In this document: piece by piece, positions 11,483 to 23,879 of the stretch
Layout: each line of letters starts with the position of its first letter
Position numbering within the stretch: position 1 is the stretch's first letter
Assembly: GCA_021209875.1 (NCBI GenBank)
Contig: JAGYVD010000006.1
Coordinates: forward strand, 1,116,001-1,180,000
Source: Rosellinia necatrix
Lineage: Eukaryota > Ascomycota > Sordariomycetes > Xylariales > Xylariaceae
Reading direction: 5' to 3'
DNA length: 64,000 nt
Translations under genes and position numbers: made by a program
The notes under the pieces: generated by a model
What the model saw: the letters and a program-made list of their open reading frames with translations, nothing else
Told to the model about the DNA's origin: nothing
Database searches by the model: none

Positions 11483-12375
11483 ATGGTATCCAAATGGCAG
11501 CTGTGGCTGTCTCCACGCCCCGAGAAACGAACCCCTATTGCATCTGAGCCTCGTATGGTCCAAGCTCATGACGCTGCACTTTTCGAGTTTTTGAAGGAGG
11601 ACGGTCGTTGGGTCGTGAAGGAGACGCACTACTTTAATAGCAAAGTGGTTAGAGATGGCCGCTCCGGCCCACCATTGTAAGCTACTACTTCCTGCCCCTA
11701 TCGCTTCTATACCTCTCGCGGATCGATATGTAGAAGATGGGCTTACACTATCGGATAGACACATACACTGGCTTCAAACAGAGTATTTCAAAGTAGAGAA
11801 GGGGGTAATCGGCGTCATGAAAAATGGAAAGGAGGTTGTGGCTACCAAGGACGACGGGATCCTGGAGATACCCGCTGGGACTAGGTAAGCTGCTGAAAAT
11901 CAGTTCCCCTGAGTTCCTCAGGCATCGTCGAGGTATGTGAGTTAACAAGCAATATAGGCATCGGTTTTGGGCACATTCTTCTACTAGGGAAGATCTTGTA
12001 TTCAAGGTTTGGGCTGAACCACAAGATCTTGATCATAGCTTTGATGAGAACTTCCTGCGCAACTTTACGGGATATCAAAGGGACTGTGAGAAGGCGGGCC
12101 TTAAGCCATCCCCCTTTCAGCTTATATTGCTGAGCTACAACAGCGCAACCATGGGTACCCCGCCCTTTTGGCTGCCGATTTGGCTCCTGAAAGCCGTCAA
12201 TTACGTTCTGGCCTACTGGATCGCAGGGTGGCTATTGGGGTAAGTCATGAATATTGAAACTTTCCTCATTTGCCCGGGAGCATCATGATACTCATCAAGC
12301 TATAGATACAAGGAAAGCTATCCTGAATATACGAGAGCTACTAAAGCAACTACGCACGACCGAAAATCAGTATAG
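11483..12375 (+). CDS. Cupin-domain protein with hydrophobic C-terminus (possibly frameshifted)
   Basis: Cupin-2-like beta-barrel: DGLTLSDRHIHWLQTEYFKV carries the first-motif histidines, and EIPAGTRHRFW is the second motif. A hydrophobic segment of about 30 residues follows (PPFWLPIWLLKAVNYVLAYW), suggesting membrane association. The clear 3' exons are about 11734-11884, 11958-12239 and 12306-12375, joined in phase. The 5' exon, 11483 to about 11647, encodes a plausible N-terminus ending HYFNSKV. Its GTTAGA donor and the GTAG acceptor at 11732-11733 leave the frame off by one base. So there is a small indel, an atypical splice site, or a different first exon. Cupins of this kind occur beside FAD oxidases and SDRs in clusters; catalytic role unknown. 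Confidence 0.65.
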
Positions 12376-12562
12376 GGGTTCTCCATAGACATTATTATAC
12401 TGTTGCCCTATAGTAGTGAGTGAACAGGTTACCTTGAGTTCCAAGAAAAAGCGGCCGTCCTATTAAAAGAAATGCACGATATAGTCTAGGCAGAAATATA
12501 AATATAGCGTAGTATCATACTCATAAACTTTGTTGTTTGTCAAAAGTAATATCAAAAATTGC

Positions 12563-13657
12563 CTATCTGTTAACTTCTTCAATGCAACCCCTGACGTTGG
12601 CGAATGAAAGTTCAGTCATTGTCTCATCCCATAATCTTTTCGCAAGTTCCTTTCCTGCTGGCTGGTAGATCAGAGTAGCCTTTCTGGTAGTCACTATTAG
12701 CCGAATTGTCGCCATTGATGCTCGTGAATTTAAAGCAACTTACGGTCGTATTTCCCCATCTTCAACATATTGGCCATGCACCTCCGCCCCAAAACTGCAT
12801 GCGGCATGCACGACGGTACGGGCGCCTATGGCAACAGGTTTGCCGATCAAGCGGGTGAGGATCCTCACTATGTAACCAAGGAGCTGCCCGTTTCCCTCTC
12901 GCTGGAGCTCGGTCCCATAGCAGAGACCCGGGTTGGCGGCGTCAATTGTGACGACGGAGGATGGTATGTGCTTGCTTAGTTCAGTCAGAAACATCTGTCC
13001 CAGCAGTTTGGTTACACCGTATCGCTCCTGCATGTCCCAGCGCTCGGCCTTGTGTTTGAAGGTACCTAGGATTGAGCCCGTCGGATTGAATCGGACCCAA
13101 GCTGCCGTGTCGGATGAGAGAAGGACCACGCGAGCGGGAGACATGGGTGGCTTCCTCTTCAAGGTGGGCAACAATAAGACCAATAACAAAACGTTTGAAA
13201 GATAGTTGATCTGAACGGCTTCTTCAAACCCCGTCGAGGAGTTGAACGATTCCGTCACTTTGTAGAGGCCGGCATTGAGAATTACAATGTCTAGACGTTC
13301 CAACGTCTTCGCTCGGCCCGAGAATTCCGTCACTGACGCATATGATGCTAGGTCAAGCTTCCAGACCTCAATTATATAGTTCCCTTCTCGTCCACCAGAC
13401 AGGTCTTTTCGAGCTGCTTCGCCTTTGTTGACATCGCGAACGGCTAGGATGAGCCTCTTTAGTCCCAGATCCAGTAGTTGACGAGCAGCTTCTAATCCAA
13501 TGCCAGCGCTGGCGCCGGTAATTATTGCGGTCTTTGCTCTCAGATCTATGTCTTCTTTCCTCAGCTCTGGCGTCTTGCCGAAGAATTGTCGATAAAAGTA
13601 TTGTGATATCGAAGCCTCTTTCTCGGGCGTGATGTTGAATTGCAGAGTGTCAGTCAT
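12563..13657 (-). CDS. Short-chain dehydrogenase, retinol-dehydrogenase/WWOX-like (SDR-B)
   Basis: Two exons, 12744-13657 and 12563-12683, with a 60-bp intron (GTAAGT...CCAG), encode about 344 residues. The intron sits exactly as in SDR-A, after the codon pair for Ile/Lys-Arg-Pro in phase 2. Without splicing the first exon would end in TAA. Motifs: TGASAGIG at 48-55, LNAG at 127-130, serines at 181-182 and the catalytic pair Y213/K217 in YGVTK. The tail after the intron ([20 protein letters not shown]) aligns with that of SDR-A. It is divergently transcribed from BBE-B. The likely role is alcohol or ketone redox tailoring; paralogy suggests related but not identical substrates. Confidence 0.9.
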
Positions 13658-14554
13658 TTCGTATTGCTGGCTTACGTAACATGACAGACGACTCGATATA
13701 AGGTTACATATAAATTCAAGGGGAGAGTGAGAAGAACAATCGTCCGGGCTAATGGGGGATAGGGCATGAGCAGTTCGACCTCACAGGATGAGAGTGAGAG
13801 TATGGCGACTACCTGCGTGGGTAGGTAGCAGTGCGCGGCCAGATATCGCATACGGTATGAATTTCGTCTAGATTGAAGCGTGTGCTCTAGTACGTACTGC
13901 AAGTACCTTAGGTACTTGACAACTTCCCTACAGCCTGTACTGCAGGTCCAAGTGTAGACTCCAAGACCTCGTGCATATGCAATCCTGCGCCGCTGCACTG
14001 CGTGGGTGGGGCGGGTATCTAGATAAGGGGTTGACGTTGGGTGGGCAGATTAATCATCAGAGCGGACGTGTAAGACCATGCGGCAGAATGCGGCAAAAAT
14101 TGGGTGGCAAGCAAGGCTAAGCCCAATTCGTCAAGAAAGTTTTAGAGTTAATACCCTCGATGTATATGTATGTATGCAGCAGCTAATAGGGTAGCGCAAT
14201 GTGTGACCAGCCTACTGCATGTAAGATGATCCTATCGAATTTAGCGCACTTGGTGGACGTTATATTGCGATACAGTGATTACGTAGCAAACAGTACTGCA
14301 GCTCCATATCAGACATCGACTCTCGAGCATGACATGGTCTTCATGGGATGAGATGGGTTAAACCGTATGTTGTAAAAACCTACCGGGTTTACTTATTTCG
14401 TAAAAGAGGGGGGAGTATAGTCCTAAAACGTCGTGGTATACCAGCGTCTTACCCTCTCATTCCAGTCATCCCTCATAATTATTGCGAGAGTGAAAGGAAG
14501 CCTTCAACTCCTTTCAATCTTGCTCACTATAACTCATTTAGAATCGATCAAGCT
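13658..14554. other. Bidirectional promoter region SDR-B / BBE-B
   Basis: About 0.9 kb between two divergently transcribed cluster genes, with no coding sequence recognised. It probably holds both promoters. Short direct repeats of the type GTACCTTAGGTACTT are visible around 13905. Confidence 0.5.
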
Positions 14555-16501
14555 ATGGCTTGGATAAGTGATTTTTTGACCGCCCAATGGGCCCAATTAC
14601 TCCTTTTGAGTTCCAGTTGGGGCAAGACGGATGGCGCCGGTGCCATTTGGGCCCATCCCCAACATGCTGTCGGTACTTCTCGATTCGATTTCAAAAACTT
14701 TCTTTCTCACCCTGCCCACCTGTGGTCGGCCAATACCAGCATTTCATATCCGGGATCGTCAGAATTCGAAGACGCAACAGCGCGTTGGACCCTATTTGGC
14801 GCTCCTACCTACCAGGCCGCTATTAGACCCGGATCCGAGGCCGACATCGCCAGAATCGTAAGTAACTGGGGAGTTTATGAAAGCCATCTACTATAGTAAA
14901 ATTTACAGCGCTTATACAAGTTATTATAGGTGAAACTTGCGTCACTATACAAATTTCCATTTCTTACTAGAGGGGCAGGACACGGGTATAGTGTCGCCCT
15001 TGCCGAGTTCCAAAATGGTTTGGCTTTAGATCTCAGTCAGTGGAAGTCTTTTGAGATCGACCAGGCTGCCGAGACCCTCGTGATTGGGCCTGGTGTGACT
15101 ATCAATGAAGTCTTTACACCCTTATACGAGGCCGGCTTTCAAATTCGTAAGCGAAACTGCCGCCTGTCCCCCAAAGATTGCCCTTTTATAATGTTTAACA
15201 ATACACAGAAAGTGGTACATGTGGATGTCCTAGTTTGATCGGTGTAACCCTTGGTGGTGGTGCCGGACGGTATCAAGTATGTATTCTGCATCTTACCATG
15301 ACGTCGAATAACGTGACTGGATATGTTAAACCACCTTTCCCTGAGCGTACGGATCTGCCACAAGGAGGATATTTTGCTAAGGTCACTTACAGGGCGTCCA
15401 CGGTCTGGTAATAGATGCGCTTATTTCCGTCCGTATGATCACGGCCGCAGGGGACATCATCGATGTGTCTAAAGAATCACATCCAGATTTATTCTGGGCA
15501 ATTCGTGGCGCTGGTGCCAATTTCGGCGTAGTTATATCAGCAACCTATAAATTGAACCGGCTAATCAACAAAGGAAACTTCTTGCACGCCGACTTCTATT
15601 TCGCGGCAGAGAAGAGCTACGACTATTTCAAGATCGTGGAGTCGCTCAATGACAATCTTCCGGCAAACTTAGCTACCATCGTACTGATCAACTATAACGC
15701 ATCTACTAATAGTGTAGGCAAAGAACCGTATCTCTTTTCTGCGTCAAATGAGCTAATCCGCCTCTTAGATCCAAGTTGGAGGCAATTGGGTATATTTTGG
15801 ACCGGAGGCAGAGGGTATGAAGGCACTAAAACCAGTTTTTGACCTCGGCCCCATAGCCTCCGTTGTCAGCGTTGTTCCTTATGACCGTCTACTAGCCACG
15901 ACGGGTGGAGGATATGACACATTAGTTTGTCAGGGAAACACTGTCCGCGATCTTTACAGCCTAAACCAAAAGGTCTACTCGGCCTCTGGGTGGCAGAAAG
16001 GATTTGACAAAATGGACAAATTTTTTAACGAGAATCCCGGCGGCCGCAATAGCGCCCTGGTTTTTGAGGTATTCCCGAACCAAGCTACTGCAAAAGCGGC
16101 TCCGGATGAGACAGCATTCCCATGGAGAGATGCGAAGGGATATATGTGAGATTAATACTCCCATTTGCTGTAGGCTTTTGCCTTTGTTACAAATTAGCGC
16201 TAACAAACTCTGTAGAATCGGGCACTTCATTTGGGGCGAGGGAGATGCTGCCACTGCCGCCGCCGCCAACAAGGTCGGGCTGGAGCTACGTGACGAGCTT
16301 GTCCTTACGTCTGGCTATGATGAACCTTCAGTATTCGTCAACTATGCTAGAGGAGATGAGGGCCTGGAGAATGTTTACGGGAAAGAAAACTTGCTTCGTT
16401 TGGTGAAAATGAAGAAGACCTGGGACCCAAATAACATTTTCGCCCACAACAACTACCCACTACCGTCTGAGTATCCGTTAGATCATACACGCGAGCTATA
16501 A
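14555..16501 (+). CDS. FAD-linked oxidase, berberine-bridge-enzyme-like (BBE-B)
   Basis: Six exons: 14555-14857, 14930-15146, 15209-15276, 15393-15713, 15769-16145 and 16216-16501, encoding about 523 residues. The FAD-binding PCMH domain has H119 in RGAGHG and Cys178/Cys180 in SGTCGCPS, the expected bicovalent flavin sites. GGGAGRYQG follows, and a C-terminal BBE domain ends with YARGD and the WDPNNIF motif. It parallels BBE-A closely: both first exons are 303 bases, both have the flavin histidine at residue 119, and both penultimate exons are 377 bases. BBE-B has one extra intron. It is an O2-dependent oxidase, probably acting on an alcohol or driving a cyclisation in the pathway. A cleavable signal peptide is not obvious. 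Confidence 0.9.
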
Positions 16502-17904
16502 GTCAGGAGCTACAAAATTTTGAACGAACTAGCATATTAACTTGATATTTGCCTTCCTAGAACATGACTCATTATTATTATCAGTTCTACATATCTTGTA
16601 CTTGTAGTTCTAAGACTTCCATCTATAGAATAGCATACATAGCGAACAATGGAAGAAATTAATTCAATTTTCGCGCTACATTATGCCACTCCCTTGTCCC
16701 CTATAATACTCCTATTAGATATTTTGCTCTTGAGCTGCCCTCGTATCTTATCCCTTGGTAACGATCTTATCTCGACCGAATCGGCTGATGTCAATCAAGT
16801 GAGGTGATAACCCCTCCTGCCTAGACGAGCCTGTATTCACCAGAGGACGGCCTGGTGTGTGTGTATAGGTTCTGTCATCCTGTGATGCACTATGTGTAAA
16901 TACAAGCATCCCACGTAAGCCATGGTTAATTGAATATGCTGGCCACCTTAGACTCGCTAAGCAACAGGATCATATCCCCTGATTTATCTCCTTGCGGCCG
17001 TGGCTTATCATGCAGGACATTCGGCATTACGTGGCGGTATCTAGTAGTATTATTCCCTAATGGGAGCATGACCAGACCCGACGGATTCTTACCGCACCAG
17101 CAACACTAAGTCACGCCGCCACGGCATTCCATAGGAAGCTGTTTCAGAGAAGCACGCCGCAATCGTATATGGCCTCGGTTGGCAAAAGGCCCCTGCTTCA
17201 GTCGTACCCATCCAGATTCCTTCAGGTATACGAAGCACAGGCCTCCTCGGGCCGGCTGACATTGTATGCCGGTTTGTGGCGTCAGTGATGGCCATATGAT
17301 GACATAGCAAATCCTGAGGGTGGCGCCACCCGGGGCGGACCGTGGCCGTGCTGCTCTCGACAAATTTCTGCATTCTTATTGATGGATCTGGACCGGCGAT
17401 TCGCAACCCTGGGTCGAGTATGTGGGCTCGGTAACAGCTGGATGGTCCACATTTAAACAAGTTACATCCCAGTATGTCGGGATTAATGACAAGGATATAC
17501 TTTCCAAGAGATTCCCCCCACCTACCATGGGCGGGCTTAGTTCCCGCCCCCACGGATGGATGGTAAGGTATGTACCGACTGGGACCTTCTGCAGATGCTG
17601 CTGTAGGGAGCTGGGGATAAGGTTCGGGGATCTCTATACTCTGGCTACAGTGGTTTAAATGAGCTTAAGGCGTTTTGGCTTTTGCTAGGGTCATGGATTA
17701 TGTCAGAATAGGGGTCAAGGCAGCTCAGGCATCGAGCCATATTCTAGAGATAATTACAGACGTATCAAAATAATATTACGCTGATATGATAGTTGGATAC
17801 TTTTTGATTCGGAGTTTGTTCACATTTGGCAAATTGCGCAATCTAGAGGAAATTGTAGGCATTGCGGCTTAGTGATTGTAAATCTACCGTAAAACTACTT
17901 CGGT
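16502..17904. other. 1.4-kb intergenic region, BBE-B to P450
   Basis: This is the 3' flank of both converging genes. Open frames of up to about 150 codons (17089-17553, minus) show no protein family features. Nothing else is recognised. Confidence 0.45.
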
Positions 17905-19984
17905 CTAAGGAGCCACCTCGTAGGTAGTCTCATTATCGTCTATCGGTTCGTAGTCCCTCCATTTGAGGCCATCTGGTACCGCCTTCCACTGGTTATCCTT
18001 GTCAAGCAAATGTTGCACTTGATCCCACTCTTCCCTAACGCGCACAGCCCTGCTGGCGCTCCTCGGCGTGATGTCGGCTGGGAAAGGGGGCGGGCATACG
18101 AATAAACCGTCAACAACATTGTTGACATCAGGAAGTATAGCTTGTCCAGTCTTTGGGTCTATTCTCCTCTTTATATCAAATCCCCATAGGATCCTTGACA
18201 TTCCTAGAAATAGCGAGCGGTCGGCTATATGCATGCCTTGACACATTCGCCGGCCGGCACCAAACGTGAAGTGATCACGTTTGGTAGGGTCGGCATTAAG
18301 CGCTGCCTGAATGGAGTTCTGGTTATCACCCGCCCAACGTGAGGGGTCATATTCCCTTGGATTGGGGTGCCTTCGGGGATCGTTGTGTATAGCCCTTGAA
18401 GCCCGCATATTAGTAAGAGCGGTTGGCTAGCCAAAAATGACGCAAACATACCATACGTTGAAAAGAACACTTGCGCCCTTAGGAATATGATATCCTTGGT
18501 AATAATCGTCTTGTGTAGTGGAATGTGGGACGCCCAAGACGGCCGCTGGCATCCAACGTAGGCTCTCCTTCATGCATCCGCGGACGTAAGGCAAATCAGG
18601 GACATCGTTCAAGTCTGGCAGGCGATCCCCACAAACTCGGTCTATCTCTGCTTGTGCCTTCTTTGCCACTTCCGGGAACATAATCATGGCTTCAATGAAA
18701 CCGACTAGGATGGTAGAGGTCGTCTCAGACCCAGCTTGGAGGAGAGAACCGCTCATATAGCAGGCAATTTCATCAGAGATGCCTGTTTCTTTCTGGAAAC
18801 GGAGTAAATCAATGCAACAGCATGGCTTGTATATAGGAATTAGCCCGAGGTTTATTCCGCTTATTGTCATGGGGCGTTCTTACCTTAGCACTCCCGCTAT
18901 GTAACTGCTTTCTTGCGTTCAACAAGTGTCTCATAAATAGCGCCAACTCCCGTTTATGAACCTCTCTTCCCAACTTCCTGCTGGGCAAGAGGAAATCGGG
19001 TAGCCGCCTTAGAACGGGAAACAAGTCAAGAAGGGCGGCAACCTTGGGAAAGGAGTAAGTCAAGATTGCTCGCGAATATGAGAGTAAAGATTGAGGGGTT
19101 TCAAAGTTGGCTTCCAAGCTTTGGAAAAAATCAGACGCCTCACTTACCTGAGTTCCTGCTAATTCGGAAAGCCGCTCGAAGTTCTATAATAATTATAAGT
19201 CTGAGCATTCGGTCATGAGTGGGAAGGTTACTTTACCTCAAACATTTCTATTAAGTTTGGGTCATCGCTTGTTGGAGTGCGATACCCGAACGTCATCTGA
19301 GTAGTCAATGATGTTGTATAACGACGAATGTGGCCTATGAATTCATTAGGAGCTTCAAGAAGCCCCATCAGCATTGCTCGGTTCTCCAGGTCCTGGTAGG
19401 GTACATAGCTCCTAGCAACTTGTATGTTGAGGACACCATGAGCTAGCTTGCGGACTAATCGCCAAGTCTCGCCGTATTTCTAACGTGGAAATATCAACGT
19501 TTGAAGCTATTAGCGTAGAGGACATCACGGGCGACAACAAAATAAGAACCAAGCAAACCAAAGCAAACAAAACCTGCATACAACGACCATAACCATTAAA
19601 ACAACATACCATAAATAAGGGCCGCAGGTTTCCACTCAGAACTTCCTGACCTAGATAAAACTCTGGTCTCGACGAGTATATGGCACTGCGCTTGTCTAAG
19701 AGATCCTTGACAGCCACATCGGAAGATAGGACCACGACGACCTTCGTCCCTAGCATCAGTGAATACACTGGTCCATACTCTTCAGCCCATTTCTGGAATT
19801 GTAAATGGCCATTGCTCTTGGGGAGCTGGTGAAGGTTTCCAATCAGGGGTAGAGTTGGTGGCCCAGGAGGGTAGTCTTTGGGTCGTGTTCCAATCTTTCC
19901 AATCCTCCAAATAGTGACCGCGAAAGCAGCAAAGCTCAAGGCTGCCAGAGCCCACGGCATGTTGTTAATATCACGAACGTCCAT
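17905..19984 (-). CDS. Cytochrome P450 monooxygenase
   Basis: Five exons: 19610-19984, 19237-19479, 18884-19183, 18452-18825 and 17905-18394, encoding about 593 residues. An N-terminal membrane anchor is followed by the proline hinge (YPPGPPTLPLIGN). Then come the I-helix AGSETTS (337-343), the K-helix E393/R396 in KESLRW, and the haem motif FTFGAGRRMCQG with ligand Cys482. The first 125 residues are one exon and the rest splice in frame. The protein is longer than a usual 500-530-residue P450, mostly through a polar C-terminal tail rich in acidic residues. It resembles the O-methylsterigmatocystin-oxidoreductase-like fungal group. It probably sits in the ER membrane and hydroxylates the aromatic or alkyl part of the product. 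Confidence 0.92.
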
Positions 19985-21235
19985 AGTGAGTTTTTGTGAG
20001 GCTTGGATAAGAGAGAAATGTCTTGCAGCGACGTGTCTATGAAGCGACGTTAGTTTGAACCTGAAATTGAGAACTGATTTGTGAGACCACTAAGCCTTGA
20101 TCTTAGACTGGTGCAGTTCCATATTGGGGGGCATCATGACAAACAAAATGCGCCTTCGAGGCAATAACCATTATCCGTTTCCGTTGTGCCCCCCGCACGA
20201 CGCCCGCGCGATTTCGAGCTCGGCCTGATGAGTTCCTCCGTCCTCGTAAGATACCGCTCTCATCCTATCAGCGATGTACTATCGATGTACACTCCATATT
20301 ATTCAACGTCTCAAGCCTCCGGGGTCTTATTCTTGATTCATCAAGCGTGCTATCGTGACTAGTCTATGCAGGTCTACGTAGGCCATTGAGACGAGCATGG
20401 TTCTCTAACATCCTAGGTCTCACTTCCATCAGCGTGACGACTACTTCTCAGAATAGGCAAAGAGTGCATATCGTATATGTAAGCCAACTTGATCAAAACG
20501 TGTCACGTCTGGATCTTCATTGAGGTTCATCGGAACCTCTCCCGGAGATAATTGTTGCACTGCCGAGCGATAGCAGGCTTACTAAGATTTGCTAATTAAG
20601 ACGTAAGAGGAAAGATGATGCGGCGGTTAAAAAGGGGCCCCGCGATACACCAGAACTAAACGCCATCTGCATCTAGCTAATGCATGCAAAGATCATAGTC
20701 TGAGGCTCGGGTCTTCCTCTTAGTTGGCATTCTACACTAGTGTACACGTAGGGATTCCACGCCACATGGGCGTGCGGGGTATCGTTTTGCGTAATCCTAG
20801 TAGTGACTCTTGATTCCCTGTCGCGGGTCTTAGATAAACATAGCGGCATATTGCCGAGAGCTGGGCCACATTGCCTAATGAGGTAATGCGGTAATGCGGT
20901 AGGTCAAGCGGCATATCGTATTAGATAATTCTCAAAGCTGTAGGATCACTGACCAGGGTTACAGGCGGTTCCTGATAGCTGCAACTTGTGAAGCTGTTTC
21001 GGTACGTGATATGTCATAGACAAGCGCAGCGCACTCTCGATACATTTGCCAAGATGCCACATCGCTCGGGAGGATTTGGCCGAGGCAATGTGACTCAGAC
21101 ATGATAAACTCGACCATCGAGTCCCGGCCGCACCAATTCAGTGTACATCATTGGAAAAGTAAACTTCTATCTATCCGACTAAGGAATCCCTCAGTCCCTC
21201 AATTCAATCCTGGCCACTAATTAGTGATTTGCGCT
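19985..21235. other. Bidirectional promoter region, P450 / AYR1-like SDR
   Basis: 1.25 kb between divergently transcribed cluster genes. No coding sequence, RNA or repeat is recognised. Confidence 0.45.
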
Positions 21236-22641
21236 ATGGCCCGAGACCAGAAGTTTGCTTTAGTGACTGGGTAGTTCTTATCTCAGCATCCACGTTCGAG
21301 GGCTTCGCTAACCTGAATAGATGCGGTAAAGGCGGGATTGGTGAGGCTCTCATTCGAGAGTACACAAACCGTGGCGTTCATGCAATTGCCACTGTGCTTC
21401 CGAATGAGGACCACGAACATCTCACCCAAGCCGGCATTACATGGTTTCCATTGGACGTGACCATTGAAGAGTCAGTTGTTGATCTGAAAAAGAGCATATT
21501 GACTGTCACTGGTGGTTACCTGGACTTCATGGTGAACAATGCGTGCGTATTTTCTCATCTTCACAAGGCCAATAGTACGCACTGAGCTGACCAGACGGCC
21601 ACAGTGGAATATGTGAGATCTCTCAAAGTTATCAGCACTAGGTAGCTTCTCATCCTTACTCTGGATAGGTTATACAATGACTGCAATCGACACGAATGTC
21701 GAATCAGTCCAACGAATGTTCAACGTCAACGTATTTGGTCCCATGAGATTGGTCCACCACTTCCATGATATGATCATCAAAGCCAGTGGAACTATTGTCA
21801 ACATCGGCTCTATTGGAGGAGTGGTGCCGTATATGTATGGAGGTATGGGAAAGCTTACAATTACATCCCCTCCAGCGAAGATTCTATGTGTGTAACTGAC
21901 TCTGTTAAAGCATCGTATAATGCATCGAAGGCAGCTCTTCAGCATTGGTCAAACACCTTACGCTTGGAGATGTCACCCTTCAGGTGAGTTCACGGTTTTG
22001 TTCTGAGCTATAATTCTGAAGTATGTGACGCTGAACAGACTATTTTCGCAGTGTGAAAGTCATAACGGTAAGTATATTTTCATCAGCGCTAGTTATAACA
22101 CTGTCAAACTTTCTCATAACGGTTGGATCTAGGTTATTTCCGGAGAAGTTGGAACCAATATTCTGAAGAACGACATCAACAGGGAATTACCTGAAGGTTT
22201 GTACAATTATCTCATCTTATCGATACACTATATATATACTAATTGGATGTCAGGGTCGTATTATTCACCACTGGCAGCGGATTTCAAGAAGCATGTCCAG
22301 AGAACACCAAGTAAGTAACATAGAAATGCAACTAAAATCAAAGTCGACACTAACGTGAGTATTCAGAAACTACAGATCGGTTTGAATATGCCGCGAACGT
22401 CGTAGCACAGAGTTTAAAATCGTCGCCTGCTGCGTGGTTTTGGTATGGAAGCTTTACGCGCATAATACGATTTTTCGATACCTTTGCCTCGCGCACGTTT
22501 TGGGTATGACTTCTCAGCTTTCTGTGTAGTCGCGAAGGATAATTATGCTAATACACATTGTAGGATTTTGTCTTCTATCGGGACTTTAATCTGGAAACTC
22601 TCAGGGTTGCACACGTTGCTCGAATGAAGAAGGAGATATGA
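21236..22641 (+). CDS. Short-chain dehydrogenase, AYR1-like, intron-rich (one doubtful junction)
   Basis: About nine exons in 1.4 kb: 21236-21270, 21321 to about 21542, about 21669-21842, 21911-21983, 22052-22067, 22133-22196, 22254-22310, 22367-22503 and 22564-22641; about 285 residues. The cofactor motif TGCGKGGIG is rebuilt across intron 1, and YNASK, with the catalytic Tyr and Lys, starts exon 4. One exon is only 16 bases long yet keeps frame. At intron 2 the family motif NNAG should span the junction. The canonical GT donor at 21543 leaves the frame off by one, whereas a GC donor at 21545 would keep it and read NNAC. AYR1-like SDRs occur in salicylaldehyde clusters, where they oxidise or reduce chain hydroxyls before aromatisation. 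Confidence 0.8.
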
Positions 22642-23206
22642 TAAGGCCAATATATAATCTTATCTCTAGGCCACATGGCATGACTGCAATGAATTACAAG
22701 ACAGGTTCATAAATCGCGACTATAATTGTGCAGTATTTGTTGTGATGGAATAAAGACGTATATTGTCGTAGATGAGAATCTGCTTCTGGTTTCGATACCC
22801 CTATTAGATAGATAACATTTTGAGTGCTGGGAGCATAACAGAGCTCTCTCTGTCTATAAATTGGAGACTGAATCAACGTGTTTCATTATTCATTTCACTG
22901 TAATCAGCTGTACCATTAATTAATGGCATTGTGAGAAAAGCTAAAACGTCATTGAGTAGCACTACAGCTATCCTACAATGCGCGCATGGGGGTTATTCTT
23001 CAGCTCTTATTGTCGATGTCTGAACAGCCCCCACTAATTGAAAAGACAATGATATGATAAACGATTTTTGGCAAAAACCAGTCCAAAGCATTATAGACGA
23101 ACATATTTAATTGATTTCAAGCCAAAAAGAGTGAGGGGTATTTTCCAGATTGAGATCATAATATGTATTCAATTCTAAGGCCTGAATGAGGCATTATTTC
23201 CCCAAT
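22642..23206. other. Intergenic, convergent 3' flanks
   Basis: AT-biased spacer between the converging SDR and cupin genes. No gene or structured element is recognised. Confidence 0.4.
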
Positions 23207-23879
23207 TTAGCGCCCCTCGTAGTATGGTTGAAGCTCATTGAGCTCTTGGCCGAGAGCGACGCCATTAACAACGACGGGCTTACAATCAAGCAAAATGAAA
23301 AGCATACGCCCGGGCATGGTTCCATTGCCTGTAATGTTATGCCACTGGTGAGCTGCAGAGCGGTTCACACAGACATCTCCCTGTCTCATTATACGTTCCT
23401 CCCCCGAATCAAGAATGAGTTTGAACTCGCCGTCGAGGACAACACCGTAGTCCAATGAGACAGCTCGGTGCATGGGTGACAGAACATTGGGCCCAAAGTC
23501 GATCATACGGCATACAGAGCCATTGTGTATGTGTAAGCCAGGCTGTCATAAAAATTAGTAACGGTGGGTACAAGGCCGGTGTCGCTGCTGATGAACTTGT
23601 ACTTACTTCGTTCTCCTTGGCATATTTAAGATCAACATCGCCATTGAGTTCCGCCGGTGTCTCATTGGTTGAGTACACGATGTTGGCAATGGCCTGCTCA
23701 TTACCAATTATTCGGTGGTGGTCACCATCATCGGTGCTAAGAAACACGCCCTTGCCTTCGGCATTGTGGCCAGTGATGAAGCGAACAGTTCGGCGTAGAC
23801 CCGGGGCCGGGAACTTTGAGACGTAGCCTGCGCTCGTAAGAAGAAGCTCGGAAGCTAACTCTTGTTTCTGCTCGGCCAT
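23207..23879 (-). CDS. Cupin-domain protein, salicylaldehyde-cluster type
   Basis: Two exons, 23607-23879 and 23207-23542, with a 64-bp intron, encode about 202 residues. The C-terminal half is a cupin barrel. The first motif is [18 protein letters not shown] (114-131), where the usual HxH...E metal set is reduced to H116. The second is [15 protein letters not shown] (146-160) with H156 and H159. The N-terminal half ([18 protein letters not shown]) is typical of a fungal cupin group found beside HR-PKS and SDR genes. In flavoglaucin- and trichoxide-type pathways a small cupin is needed with SDRs to form the salicyl aromatic ring. The same role is inferred here. The weakened metal site suggests a non-oxidative or atypical function. 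Confidence 0.85.

Noticed and set aside
17089..17553. 154-codon minus-strand frame
   Set aside because: No family features; amino-acid composition looks random.
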